64,000 bases of DNA from Micropterus salmoides (taxonomy: Eukaryota; Chordata; Actinopteri; Centrarchiformes; Centrarchidae). Of this stretch, positions 33,551 through 44,683 are shown one piece after another (position 1 is the first letter of the stretch; every line of letters begins with the position of its first letter). The translations under genes and the position numbers were made by a program. Location: positions 6,957,490 through 7,021,489 of the forward strand of contig NW_024043372.1 of the NCBI RefSeq assembly GCF_014851395.1, read 5' to 3'. The notes beneath the pieces were generated by a model that was not told the origin of the DNA, made no database searches, and worked only from the letters and a program-made list of their open reading frames with translations.

Positions 33551-33569
33551 GGTCCACTGTTAGATAGGT
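33551..33569 (-). repeat. right terminal inverted repeat
   Basis: GGTCCACTGTTAGATAGGT, inverse of 21891-21909 with two mismatches, and itself a variant of the internal core motif. Confidence 0.6.
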
Positions 33570-33577
33570 TGGTAAGT

Positions 33578-33614
33578 GCACACACACACACACACACACA
33601 CACCCCACACACAC
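33578..33614. repeat. (CA)n tract at right edge of large element
   Basis: Thirteen CA units then CCCCACACACACA. Confidence 0.95.
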
Positions 33615-35222
33615 ATATTTTATCTCTCTCACTTGTTATCTAATTTCCACACAAACATGGAGACACTGTGAAACACACAAACCTAATCTTTGTTTTTACT
33701 CCCTTGGCCTCAATTTCATTTTGCTCATTTTAGTCGATTAGCTGCTGTTTTCATCCACAGTAGCACACTGAGGGGTTCGGTATCTTGTACGCACCTGCTG
33801 TTGGTGGACATAATGTCTGTTGGAAAGTCACCCTAGATGATAAATAATAAAATGATTCCTAAAATAATACAAAATATATTTGGCAGGAAATAGCAAATAA
33901 TTTAAAGGCTACAAAAGTATGGAAATGTTGCTCCACCATTTTGTTCTCATCTGCCTCTGAGATAATTGTACACAAAAAACCCCAGCAAATTGAACATGCC
34001 CATATGTTCTGCATCTTCCTAATCAGGCTCCTAGATTTGCTTCACTTCACAAATCAAAGAGTTAAAGAGAATGCAAGAGCTTTTCAAAGGCAAAACCCTT
34101 AGTTTTAGCAGTCAGACTTATAAATTCCAGGTATTTTGTGTAAAAATAACTAAAAAGATACCATAAGGACTGCCTTCTGAAATACATGCGGGAAAAGGAG
34201 CAGAGAAATCAAAAGCAAGGACGCAATCACTGAAATGTAAAACAACAAATCATTGTCATAACAGAGAAGTCTTTTGTCTTTTGGTAAACTTAGTGTGCAG
34301 CACATTTTAAAGCATCCGTTACAGAAATCCTCCACAAGCATTGCTAAAGTTCTACTTTGCCCTCTAGGAGCTGTTGGTATTGGTTTCTATCCCCATGCGC
34401 AAGCGCAGTCATGAAGATTTTCTTATGCACCCTGCACAGGCCACCCTCAAGTTCACTCCTGCAGTATATATCATCTGCTTGACCTGAGCTGCGCTCCCAG
34501 TTTTTCTTCAGCATACAAGCAGTCAAGAAGTGAACTATGAAAAAGTCCCGTGCTGTCCATCTGGGTACTGGCTGCCAGATTGTGAAGGTATTTTAAAATA
34601 CCTTCATAACAAATTGGCTACATCATACTCCAACTGGACAGTAGCTTTTTGAGCAGTCCTGACCCCCAGGAAAACAAACAAACTGAGTGCCAGGTCCATA
34701 CTTTCTAGCACCTAGTTATTAATAAAAAGAAGAGGTTTAATGAGTAAATTATCTTTTTGCGTATCCGTTCTCAAAATCGGTGAGTCTTAGACCCAACATG
34801 GATGGGCCAAATCAGAAGTTCTTACTTTATGCCTGAAAATAATATGGGTTCATATTAGAAAACTATTTACAGAACAGCCTCAGAACTGAGTTTCAGAGCA
34901 ATGTTTTTGATCACAATAGTAAGAGAACTATTTACAGAACAAGTTTTTATTAATCAAAAGTTCTTATTATATTATAATATTTATTATTCGTGAGAAAATA
35001 GAGATTGATAGATTTTCTCTGATTCTTGTAAAAAGTACATCATCTGTACTACTGGTATCAGCCGAGTACTCGCTCAACCCTATAATATACCCTTTAATCA
35101 GGTTTTCTTCAATGTGGTCCAAGTTGTCACTATCAACAATCTCTACTGGCATCAGAAAACAGGTAAGAAAACATCAGCAGCCAAAGCTAAGGATGTCACA
35201 GTTCTTGTGGTCATATGGTATC
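33615..35222. other. no gene recognised
   Basis: Minus-strand frames at 34150-34341 and 34344-34526 adjoin but share no motif I know. The first has a hydrophobic stretch (VIASLLLISLLLF). A perfect palindrome lies at 34584-34605. Probably non-coding. Confidence 0.45.
34584..34605. repeat. 22-bp perfect palindrome
   Basis: GAAGGTATTTT followed immediately by AAAATACCTTC, with no spacer. Confidence 0.95.
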
Positions 35223-36407
35223 TACAGTCCCCTCAAAAGACAGTCTAAAACCTTCCACTTTTTCCCCTGATGAAGTCCTTTGTTTTGTTGGCAGTGTGCT
35301 TTGGCTCATTGTCCTGCTGCATGATAAACTTCCTCCCCTTTAGTTTCAATGCATTTCTCCGTAAATTGGCGGACAAAATGTTTCTGTACACTTCTGAATT
35401 CATTCTGCTGCTACCATCATCAGTTACATCATCAATAAATATTTATGAGACTGTTCCAGAAGCAGCCATGCATGTCCAAGCCATGACATTACCTCCACCA
35501 TGCTTCACAGATGAGCTTGTGTTCTTCGGGTCATAAGCAGTTCCTTTCTTTATCCACACTTTGGCCTTTCCATCACTTTGGTAGAGATTAATCTTGGTCT
35601 CATCAGTCCATAAGATCGTGTTCCACAACTTTTGCGGCTCATCTCTGTACTTCTTTGCAAATTTCAATCAGGCCTTCCGATTCTTAGTGCTGATGAGTGA
35701 TTTGCATCTTGTGGTGTGGCCTCTATATTTCTGCTCTCTGAGTCTTCTTCGAACAGTGGGTTGTGATACCTTCACCCCTGCACTGTGGAGGTTCTTGGTG
35801 ATGTCACTGATGTTTTGGCAGTTTTCTTCACAGCTCTCACGATATTTCTGTCATCAACTGCTGTTGTTTTCCTTGGCCGACCTGTTCGACGTCTGTTGCT
35901 CAGTACACCAGTAGTTTCTCTCTTTTTCAGGACATTTCAAATTGTTGTGTTTGCTATGCACAATGTTTCTCCAATGGCTCTGGTCGATTTTCCTTCTTTT
36001 CTCTGACAATGGCTTGCTTTTCTCTCATAGACAGCTCTTCATGTTGGTTTATCCTCTTTAACAGGAAATGCAGTCTTTATTGGTTTGAACCAAGGATGAA
36101 AACTTGTCATGCAGAGCTTTTTAATGTTTGGACAATCAGCCTAAAAGGCAACACCTGGGCAACAAGAAACATCTGTCAGTCACATGTTCCAATAGTTTTG
36201 CTCACTTGAAAAATTAGTGGGTTCAAACAAAGGGTAATATGTACTGAGTTGTTTAACACATCTAGATGTGAATACCGGGAAATGAGAGCTGAAATTCTAA
36301 ACTCTTGTCTCATACTCATCTTTTGATCTTAAACCCAAATTTCTTCAGTGCACAATAAAAACAAAGGAATTTGACTTACGGTTCCAGTACTTTTGGAGGG
36401 GACTGTA
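35223..36407 (-). mobile_element. Tc1-like transposon, internally deleted
   Basis: Ends TACAGTCCCCTCAAAAG and, inverted, TACAGTCCCCTCCAAAAG lie at TA dinucleotides. The minus-strand transposase keeps FAKKYRDEPQKLWNTILWTD, ETKINLYQSDGKAKVWIKK and SSVKHGGGNVMAWTCMAA in one 74-codon frame (35443-35667). Flanking helix-turn-helix and C-terminal sequences are in other frames. The left arm is very short: transposase C-terminal sequence runs almost to the left end, so the subterminal arm and stop were deleted. Not autonomous. Confidence 0.92.
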
Positions 36408-37435
36408 CATAGTCAAGATGTGTAGGGGTAGAGCTGCAGCCTCTCCAGAATGATCTCTACAACACCATGACACAGAGGCATAAATCCAGCTCCAGAGCTC
36501 TCACTCACTCATCTAAGGTGAACATGTTTTCACTGATCATTTATTAACATGCAAATTAATGTACAATTGCAATAACAACTTTACTCTAAAAGTTGCAAAA
36601 TCTGGTACTGTTTGGATTGTAGTTACAGTTAACAAAGATATATTTTGAAGGGGGAAAATAGAGGTTGGATGAGATATTTTTAAACGAGACACTGAGGGTG
36701 AAAGTCATAGATTTGCCTCTTTTTTTGGAGCCCGAATGCCATATATGATTTAAATCTCCATTAGCAGGTTCTCTGTATCTTTGATCAAAAGCCTGGGTCA
36801 AAGGACCAGAGATGAGGATGAAAGGCAGAGAGGGAAAACCAAAAAGAAGAATTGGAAAAGACAGTTTATGAAAATGAGAGAGTAAGAAAAATAGTACAAT
36901 CAATCAAACAAAGGGAAGGTCAAATGAGACAAAGACAGTGAAGCTTAAGAGTTAATCATTGTTTCTCATTAGCTATTCCTTTGTTATCATGGCTCACTTA
37001 TAGAGATTACATGACAGGTACTGATCACAGAATAATTCACACAGAATAAAAAGGTGTAAATGGCTTTAGTATTTATATTAAATAATATAATAAAGATTAT
37101 TATTACTATTATTTAATAATTCATTATAGAATATCATTTAAAGGTCAATTCTCCTCAGGGCACCACTCCTAAAAAATCAGAAAATTCATTGATTGATAGA
37201 GCCAATTACCTAATTTAGTCTCATTAATACATATTAAACTATCAATTTGGAATTCTGGTTAATAATTATGTCATTAACTCCAACCAAAATTACCATTAAT
37301 AGATAGATAACTTGCTATGGCAACCTCCTTCAAACTTCGCTACACTTTTGTTTTTTATCATTTTTTTCCGGCTTTCTTGCCGAAACACATGTTACCTCTG
37401 ACATAAGTACAGTCATTGGAAGATGAAGACGGGTT
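36408..37435. other. no gene seen
   Basis: Includes a purine-rich stretch (36780-36960) that produces a long artefactual frame on the minus strand. AT-rich otherwise. Confidence 0.55.
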
Positions 37436-37439
37436 TTTG

Positions 37440-37920
37440 AATTAAAGAGCAGCAGACAACGATCCACCCAGCCCAAACAACCGGACCAGGTGCCACAGCG
37501 GGTGCGGTGATCGTTCAGAGGAGAAGAAAGAGAGTCAGGAGAGGAGCCATGCTGGCCCAGTCCCCCGGTCTGGACAAAATGGGACTCAAACTGACCAGAT
37601 AAGGGAATTCAGAGACTGTTGTGCCCACACGTTATAGAGACCTGCCCCATCAACATCCCGGATCAAGCACTCGGCAGTCAGTCCATGTTCCAAGCTGTGA
37701 GCGCAAGAATCCGGCAAGTCGATAGGAAGTGGACTTTGTGTTTTACATCGAAGATGGATGGTGCTAAAACGCAGTCAAGATTTGTTTCCCAAATGTCAGA
37801 CTGTTTATTGTGAAGATGAAACTTCCATGTTATCATCTGGTTGCTTGCTGTTTACATTTACCCCAGATGCAAATTCAAAAAATGCACTTGCACTTTGGTG
37901 ATATTTCTGATAAAAAGTCA
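37440..37920 (+). pseudogene. LINE endonuclease-domain relic
   Basis: Shifting frames give IVQRRRKRVRRGAMLAQSPG, NSETVV/EFRDCCAHTL, ETCPINIPDQALGSQSMFQA, LCFTSKMDGAKTQSRF and TFTPDANSKNALALW. These follow the order of the apurinic-type endonuclease of fish LINEs, where RDCC..CFTETWL, IPD and YIPPDANS blocks occur. The Glu of ETWL survives as ETC. Stops and frame changes are numerous. No reverse transcriptase follows, so the copy is 3'-truncated or rearranged. Confidence 0.7.
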
Positions 37921-38029
37921 ACAAATTATCAGACTTGAACTATGGAAATGCTACATTTTTAGTTTTATGTAAACAGACACCGCCCATTTTTTTTGTTTTT
38001 ATTGATCTATCCTAATACACTAAGTCATA

Positions 38030-39120
38030 ACATAAAGGTAATGCACTTACTCGTCAGTAGATGGTGCTCTGGTATTCCTTTGGAAGTAGGGAGACTGCAG
38101 CTACAAGCTCCGCTCATGCGCAGCTCAGAAATAAAGGAATTCTGGCTTGAGCAAGACGCTAACTGTTGTCATCTCTCTATTAATCCACAGGTACAGTAAA
38201 ACTTTTTTTTCTATGTTTAGCTTGGATCATTATGTAATGTGAATGCTGTATAAAATGTTCTGGGTTGTAAGATGATTTCAAAAAGTGTAGTAAGCTTCGT
38301 TTTGTAGCTAACCGTTTCCGACGAGCGTCGCCATGTTAAGTAGTTTTTTTTATCATGATCTTCAGTCTCTCACGGTAGTTTTGTAAGTGTGAGTAACTAA
38401 CATTAACATTCTGTAACAGATGAAAATATGTTCTAGATGTTGTTAAGAGTTTTAGCCAGCCAATAGTGAGTAAATGGTCAGGGGAAAGATACCATATTCA
38501 AACTAGTTCACCTCGCTGATCACACATGAGCGTGTCGTGGTATCGCCATATTGTTACGCGCTGCGGTTAAGTGCAAGTGTAGGACAGAGTGTGATGTTCA
38601 AGAAATGTGTAGGAAGATGAATGTGTATTTCATGCTAGTGCTAACATTAATGTTAGCAGAAACATAATGTAATGTGTTAATAGGTGAGTGAGTGTATCAG
38701 AGGAATCAGACTAAAGTGAATGTGTGTTTTGAGTTATATTATTTTGTTACATATTAGTATTTTGAGTTAAGTCCGTTTTGATTATGTGGAATATCTGTTC
38801 AATTATTTTGATGTCATGTGTAATTATTTTCCGTAAGGTAGAATTCTTTATGTGTTGTATATTGTCAGTTTGGTTATGTCATTTGTTGTTTATTTGTGAA
38901 ATGTTTAGTATTAGTTTAACATGCATTTTAAGCAGAGATTTGAAGATAATGTGGCTGGGACTGTACGTGATTGTAGTCAGAAATAAACGAGCTCTAGCTT
39001 GAGCAAGACGCTAACTTTGTTCATCTCTCTATTAATCCACAGGCTACACAGTGCTCCCTAGCTTGTGTAACCTTTGCCGCCGGTCCAGATTACCCCTAGA
39101 TCTGGCGCCGGTAACAGAAG
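38030..39120 (+). mobile_element. LTR-like region with duplicated end block
   Basis: A block AAATAAA.GA.CT.GCTTGAGC, AAGACGCTAACT, GTTCATCTCTCTATTAATCC occurs twice (about 38126-38192 and 38981-39043) about 855 bp apart. Downstream lies TGGCGCCGGTAACAG (39103-39117), which resembles a lysine-tRNA type primer-binding site. Together this suggests the end of an LTR retroelement, or two LTR ends. No coding region follows, and the boundaries are uncertain. Confidence 0.4.
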
Positions 39121-40092
39121 CATGAAAAGAAGAAAGAAAAATGGCAACAGAGCAAAAGTTATTTAAAAAGAGAGGTGTATGTCTGGTGACACAGCCAAAT
39201 ATCAGAACCTGACCTCTTTATTGTTAATAGTTTGTAATGTTGGTGTTTTGGAAATAAACATATTGTTCAGTTGCATTGTGCAGAAAGTCATCTAAAATAC
39301 ATCAACTAAAGTTGGTAAAGACAGACAGGCAGAGAGCAGAATTGAAAAGGACATTTTATTTAATTCAGCATAAAAGTGGAGAGTGTTAGCTAGTTAGGGA
39401 CCTTGATCTGTTTGTAACATTTTCAAAGGACTGGGTGTGAGAAGAGTTTGACTGACAGAGAAAATCACTGACATGACGACTGAGCCATGTTTGTCTTGTC
39501 TTTTATCTCTTCTTTTATGATTGATTTATTCTCTGTTATGTCTGTCTTTCTGTCTGCTGTCTCTTTTAATCTCTCTTTCTCCTTGCTGCTTTCTCACCTT
39601 TTTCAAACCCATCCCCCCTATTTTGAACTCCTTCTGAGTTTGTCTTTCTTTTTATACTATGTTACCCTTGACTCACGATAAAATGTGTGCGCTTCTTTAC
39701 AGTGAAGCTCCTCCTCTTCCATTGGTCAGAACAGCTGTGCCCTTGAGCTACACTTACTTACTGTATTGTGATTAAAATGATTAAAAAATTTATCATTTAT
39801 AAATAATAATATCATTAGTAGCCTACCGTAATTATCGCATATTCACAACAGATAGGCTATATTTCCATATCCATTCAGCATAACTCAGAACAAGATAATA
39901 ATTAAAATTATTATTTAATTTATAAAACATTTAAGCTTGTTTAATTATAAAACATTTTATTTTAATGTAATAACACAGAAAATAGGCTAATAGAAAAAGC
40001 TGGAAACAAGCTGATCTAAAAAGAAGGAAGCATAGGCTACACAAACATAAAAACATTAACCTATATTACAAATTGGATGTTATCTATTTAAA
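39121..40092. other. no gene seen
   Basis: AT-rich, no motif. Could include the 3' flank of the piggyBac element. Confidence 0.5.
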
Positions 40093-41788
40093 TCAATATA
40101 GTGCTTGGCTATTTAAGCAAGTGACCTCTCTTCTCCTTGCACAATTTCCACACACGGGTTTGCAGCATTTGCAGCAGGTGTCGTGGATTTTGTTCAGACT
40201 GCAGCTTCTCCGAACCTGGCACTGCCTGCGCTTTGGTGTCTGCTGCGGTGGTTGCTTCTGCTGCTGACTGGAACCTTGTGCCAACTGCCATACTGCTCTT
40301 TTCTCCTCCATGAAATGTGCTCTCAGCTGCTCTGCAAGTTGCTGCATGAATTTCCTGTATGTAATTTGCTGCTGGTGCACTCCTTGAAGAGGATGTGGGC
40401 ATTGATCCCAGCCAGGTTGAGGATGTTATAAAACACAGCGACTGGCCATCTACGTGTAATACCTTTCACCGAGTGTGCCCTTGCCATCTGGTCTAGGACG
40501 TCCACGCCGTACTTGGTGTTATTATAGTACGTCACGGACTTGGGCTTTGCCTTCGGCCCATCGGTGATGCTCACGCTTGTGTGCACGAAACTCAAAATAC
40601 ACACATTCTTCCTCGGCTTTCCCTCGTAGATGGTAAGTGTTGCGTCAGCACATTTCAGCACCTTTGTGGTGAACAGCCCTGCTTATTCTTTCGCAGAAGT
40701 GGGCAACTTACGTTTCGTTTTCCCCACAGTGCCAACCAGGCTGGTCTTCTTTGCCTGTAAGGCGTTAGCCAGTTTGAGAGACGTTATCCGTGGTGATATT
40801 TCTTCCCTTCCCAAGGAACGGCTCCTCCAGCGTCAGCACCACACTCTTTCCCACAAGCTGGCCTCTGCTCCGTGTCTCCTCCTTTCCCAGATACGGAGGC
40901 CCGTTCAGCATATTTGGTTTGAACATCTGAGGCCAGCCAAAATTGGATGCCGAATTTATCACGCTTATTCCCCATATACTGAATAAATTTGCACCGGGCC
41001 TTGGTGGCCAGGGCAAACTTGTCATCCTGCAGGCACACACGTCGGGTCACCTTTTCATCGAACTGCAGGAATCTCATTATCTCCCTGAAGCATTTTCTGG
41101 CCATGGTTTCCTTGAAAAATGGAAAGCCCCATTTTTCTGACCACAGGTTATCTATCTCCATGTTTTTTGCACCTTGTGCGCCACAGCTATATAGCAGGGC
41201 TAGGAAGGCTTTTAATTCAGCCACTGTGAGGTCCCATGAGCCACGATGCCGATGTGCCTCAGCCATAGTGCAGTCCCTGATGTGCCTCAGCATGCCATCA
41301 TCAAACACACACAAGAAGGCTGTTAGCGCATCTTCGATGTTGTGCTTGGCGTGCGCTGTGGGGCCAGCAGCTTCAGTCAGGACATTTTGGCTCGCCTCCA
41401 CCTCTAAGGACAGGCTGAGCACAGCATAACAAAATAGCATAATAATAATAATAATAATAATAATAATAGGACTAGCAGAACTAGTGAACAGCCTGCAGCA
41501 AAACACACAGTGCAAGACAGGGCAGCGGAGCTCAACAGGATCATCCGACATGACTGGAACATCTGGATCCGCCGTGTCTGATGATAGCAGCCGCCTCTTT
41601 TTCCTTGATGTGGACTCTGACTCTGAATCACTCTCTGATGAGGAGGAAATGTTTACGTGCACCCAGGAAACATCGCTGTAACTTTCCACCTCCGATTGTT
41701 CCCCTGCATCCGAATCATCACTCTTCACGTTCTGAAGCATCTCCAGGGCCATGGTTCCCGTCATGTTTCTCTTTATTCGTTCATTCAT
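40093..41788 (-). pseudogene. piggyBac-family transposase, frameshifted
   Basis: Read right to left: an acidic N-terminus (SDDSDAGEQSEVESYSD), SWDLTVAELKAFLALLYSCG, NLWSEKWGFPFFKETMARKC, FREIMRFLQFDEK, FGIQFWLASDVQTKY (first Asp), a frame change near 40980, PYLGKEETRSRGQLVGKSVV, FLGKGRNITTDN (second Asp), another change near 40785, a stop near 40693, KYGVDVLDQMARAHSVKG (third Asp), RRWPVAVFYNILNLAGINAH, and after a third change near 40375 the C-terminal CQVRRSCS..CCKCCKPVCGNC zinc finger ending CLNS in place of CLNC. All three catalytic Asp residues are visible, so decay is moderate. An AAT tract (41438-41468) adds isoleucines in frame. TTAA-flanked ends were not identified. Confidence 0.93.
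41438..41468. repeat. (AAT)n microsatellite in piggyBac coding region
   Basis: About ten AAT units, read as isoleucines on the minus strand without breaking the frame. Confidence 0.95.
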
Positions 41789-42869
41789 TTTAGAGATTTT
41801 AGCCTAGCAATATATATAGCCTATAGGTAACGTAGTCAGGTATTAATAGCCTATTTCTGATCAACCAATTTAATCTAATATACTTTTTGTTTGTAGAAAT
41901 TAGCATATATGCAAACACTCACATCCGCTACTGACCGTTCTGTTGACAGTGAGAGAGTCAAAGGTCAACCGCGGGAAATGTAACAAAAGAATACGCAAAA
42001 TTCAGTGCAGTCAAAATAACAGTCTATAGCCGGAATAGGTAAAAATGTTCTTTCTTCTTTTTTTGCCTTATGTGTAATTTATATGAAAAACTTTTTAAAT
42101 GAAAATACAGACACTTTCAGGAAAAATCAGGTACCAGCAGGATTTTATTTTATTTTTTCAACAAAGTTATTGCAGATATAAAATTCTAAATGGTCAAAAT
42201 AACCATCATGGCCATTGTAGTGTTAATGTAAATGTACTGCTATTTACACAAAAGTGCAATAACATGTGGTTTGCCAACACTTTAAACAAATGAGGTGCTT
42301 TTTACCAGCTGTATTCCCTTTACACAGTAGCAATAAAATATATCTAGTAAATCTCAACTTAAACATTAATGTAATCAAATCAAATAGAAAAACAAAGCTA
42401 TTTACCACTGCCAATAGCCTTTATCTAGCTTGTTAAAACAAATTACCATCAGAGTCGAGAGCCACAATCATAACATCATAACAGGCACAGGCAATAAAAA
42501 GTGGTTGAGCACAAGGCGTAGCTACAAGCGGGCATGTTCCCGTGAAAATATCTGGGTTGTGCTCGCCTCACGCACACGCCCACCCGCTGCTGAAGTTAAA
42601 TTGTCTTGAACGTTTTGTACGCGACACGCTACACAAATCATTGGAAGAGAAACTGATCCTCACTGAGTTTTACTAATCAGCATGCAGTGTGTAGCTATCC
42701 ACTTTGCTATGGCATTTGTTCGCTTGTCTTGCTTTTGTTTATCTACTTCTCCCACACGCTGCATCCAATGCAGTCTGCTGAAGCCTCCCTCCACTGCTTG
42801 TTTGGGTGGGTGATTTGCAGGCTGATCAACGTCCCACCCCTCCTGTGATATATATATATAGCCCTCAGG

Positions 42870-42871
<2 letters not shown>
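41789..42871. other. no gene seen
   Basis: Probably the 5' non-coding arm of the piggyBac element near 41790-42200, then unassigned DNA. Confidence 0.45.

Positions 42872-42920
<49 letters not shown>
42872..42920. repeat. (CA)n microsatellite
   Basis: About 24 CA units, preceded by a short (TA)n. Confidence 0.97.
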
Positions 42921-42924
<4 letters not shown>

Positions 42925-44683
42925 GATTCTGACAGAGGCATATGCACCCACTATAATGGAACTAGAGCTCTTGTCATTTTGTATATACTCTCGTACTCTG
43001 TTAATAAAATACTGGGAGGCCAAGAGTCAGAAAACCAGTCAAGGAGAACAGTAAAAAGAAAAGAACTGAGAAAGAAAGAGGAGGAAAAGGAGAGAGATCT
43101 ATTTATGTGTCGTCTCGGCGGGAGCACCCCAAAGTAGAAACTCATTAACTACTGCCTCTCCGAGAGCGATATTACAATTGGCGTGACTAAAAAGGCAAAC
43201 AATTTAAATTGTTAATGCCCAGCAATCAGCCAGAGTGGGGGGAGGAGGGGGAGAGTGAACACACAGTGAGATAGGAGGAAGTCGGGGAGGGAGATACATG
43301 TGGTTTGTATAATCTGTAATACTGTTCACAGAGGAATCAAGAGTGCTATTTTATTGTCAATGTTTCTACTATGCTTTAATGTTAGCAGAATGATGAAGAT
43401 TTTAAAAGCCATAGTAAGCCTAGACTTGGTATGCACTGATAGTCAAAGAATGAGAAACACAGAAAAAGTTAAATTGATACAGTGGCCTCCTGGATTTTGT
43501 CTGGGTGCTCCTGTTTCCTCGCACAAGGCTGTTTCATTTGGCCTTTGGTTCTGTATAATACACATTGGAGGCAAAAAAATGATCCTAGAACCAGAAAGGT
43601 TTGGAATATGGCAACATATAATGCCTGGGCTTAAAGTACAAACTAGTTACCATGCACTTTTTTCTGAAGGCTTCAACAGAACACACAAAAAACACAATTC
43701 TGCAAAACACTAGTCTTGGTTTTGATTTATTACGGAAGTCCTCAAAGGGATCCTTCAATTACACTGCAACACCTGACTCACTCCCAGTTCTCTCCTCCTA
43801 AGAACCAATTAATAAAGCCAGAAAATACTTATTTTACAGACATTATCCCAGAACTTTGTATTAAAACTCCCCTGAAAGACTCATGATCGCAATGTTTAAA
43901 GCCTACAGAGACAATCAGAGCGAATGAAGGTCATGTAGGAGGGAGAATAGAAAATCCTCTCCTTTACACTGGTGAGGGGGAATAAATGGCCGTTGTAACA
44001 GTTGGGGTTAGGGTAAGGGGCTTCGGGGGTTGTCAATTCCATTAACAGTAACATAGTTAGCTAACGCTAATGGTTATGTTAGCTAACATAACAAAACGTT
44101 ACAAAAAAATAAAAATACACTGCAAAATGCAAATACCCACAGAAAGTTTTGCTAACGCTAATAACAAAATCTAACATAAACAAGTGCTGGCTTTATTTTG
44201 CACATGATAACCAAACTTTGGTCTCTTGGGTGAAGGTAGTCTTATCATCCACCATCCATCCATCCATCTCTAAAATTGGATTTTGCAGGCTAAGGCTCGT
44301 GCAGACTATGTGACTTCATGGCAGTTTGCTGTGCTGTTCAGACTAAACAACTTCTTGTCTTGAAGTCGTTGTTCACACTATGTGACTGATTTGTGACAGG
44401 GGTCACACACTACACGAGCTGACAATGGCACAAAAGGTTGCTAATAACATAAAATTGGTCATTTTAATCCCTTCAACTATCGAGCTATGTTGTCATTTTC
44501 TGGGTGAGGACGGGCTGGGTTTAGGACAGAAAGGGCTGGTGTGGGTCTGTGGTCATTTACCATTCAGGTGGTTTGATCTAACTTTTCAGTTGATAGAGAG
44601 GAAACTGGAAAGAATCTGTAAATGTTGATTTTATTTCTTGGTTTGTAGTTTAGATCTGTTTATGGAGGTTCTGCTGATTTATT
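42921..44683. other. no gene recognised
   Basis: A 137-codon plus frame (43300-43713) is the longest here that is not in a transposon. It has no motif, no codon pattern suggestive of selection and no splice context, so I do not call it. 44040-44172 is rich in GTTAGC/GCTAAC words. 44300-44420 has repeated CACTATGTGACT words, possibly a MITE. Confidence 0.45.

Larger units (their letters stand above)
21891..33569. mobile_element. candidate giant DNA element, 11.7 kb
   Basis: The block is bounded by inverted repeats, ACCTATCCAACAGTGCACC (21891-21909) and the reverse complement of GGTCCACTGTTAGATAGGT (33551-33569), 17 of 19 bases matching. Both ends abut (CA)n tracts of the same orientation, as if it had inserted into a microsatellite. 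The left arm (22690-25340) and right arm (30900-33140) are tandem arrays of about 0.6-kb units in opposite orientation sharing a core with GT(C/T)CCCTCTTAGATAG. The interior (25400-30900) has duplicated coding-like modules, a promoter-like cluster and a Tc1 relic. Architecture (inverted ends plus subterminal binding-site-like repeats) fits a cut-and-paste or foldback transposon. No transposase was recognised. The alternative is an inverted satellite array with chance end similarity. Confidence 0.5.

Noticed and set aside
34150..34526. Two adjoining minus-strand frames with a hydrophobic segment
   Set aside because: No homology recalled and no splice logic between them; kept only as a note in the interval entry.
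35594..36006. Long plus-strand frames
   Set aside because: Antisense to the Tc1 transposase.
36586..36903. 105-codon minus-strand frame
   Set aside because: Produced by a purine-rich tract; hydrophobic residues are a composition artefact.
40989..41429. 146-codon plus-strand frame
   Set aside because: Antisense shadow of the piggyBac transposase.
43300..43713. 137-codon open frame
   Set aside because: Longest frame outside a recognised transposon, but without domain, splice context or coding-like composition. Expected by chance in 64 kb.
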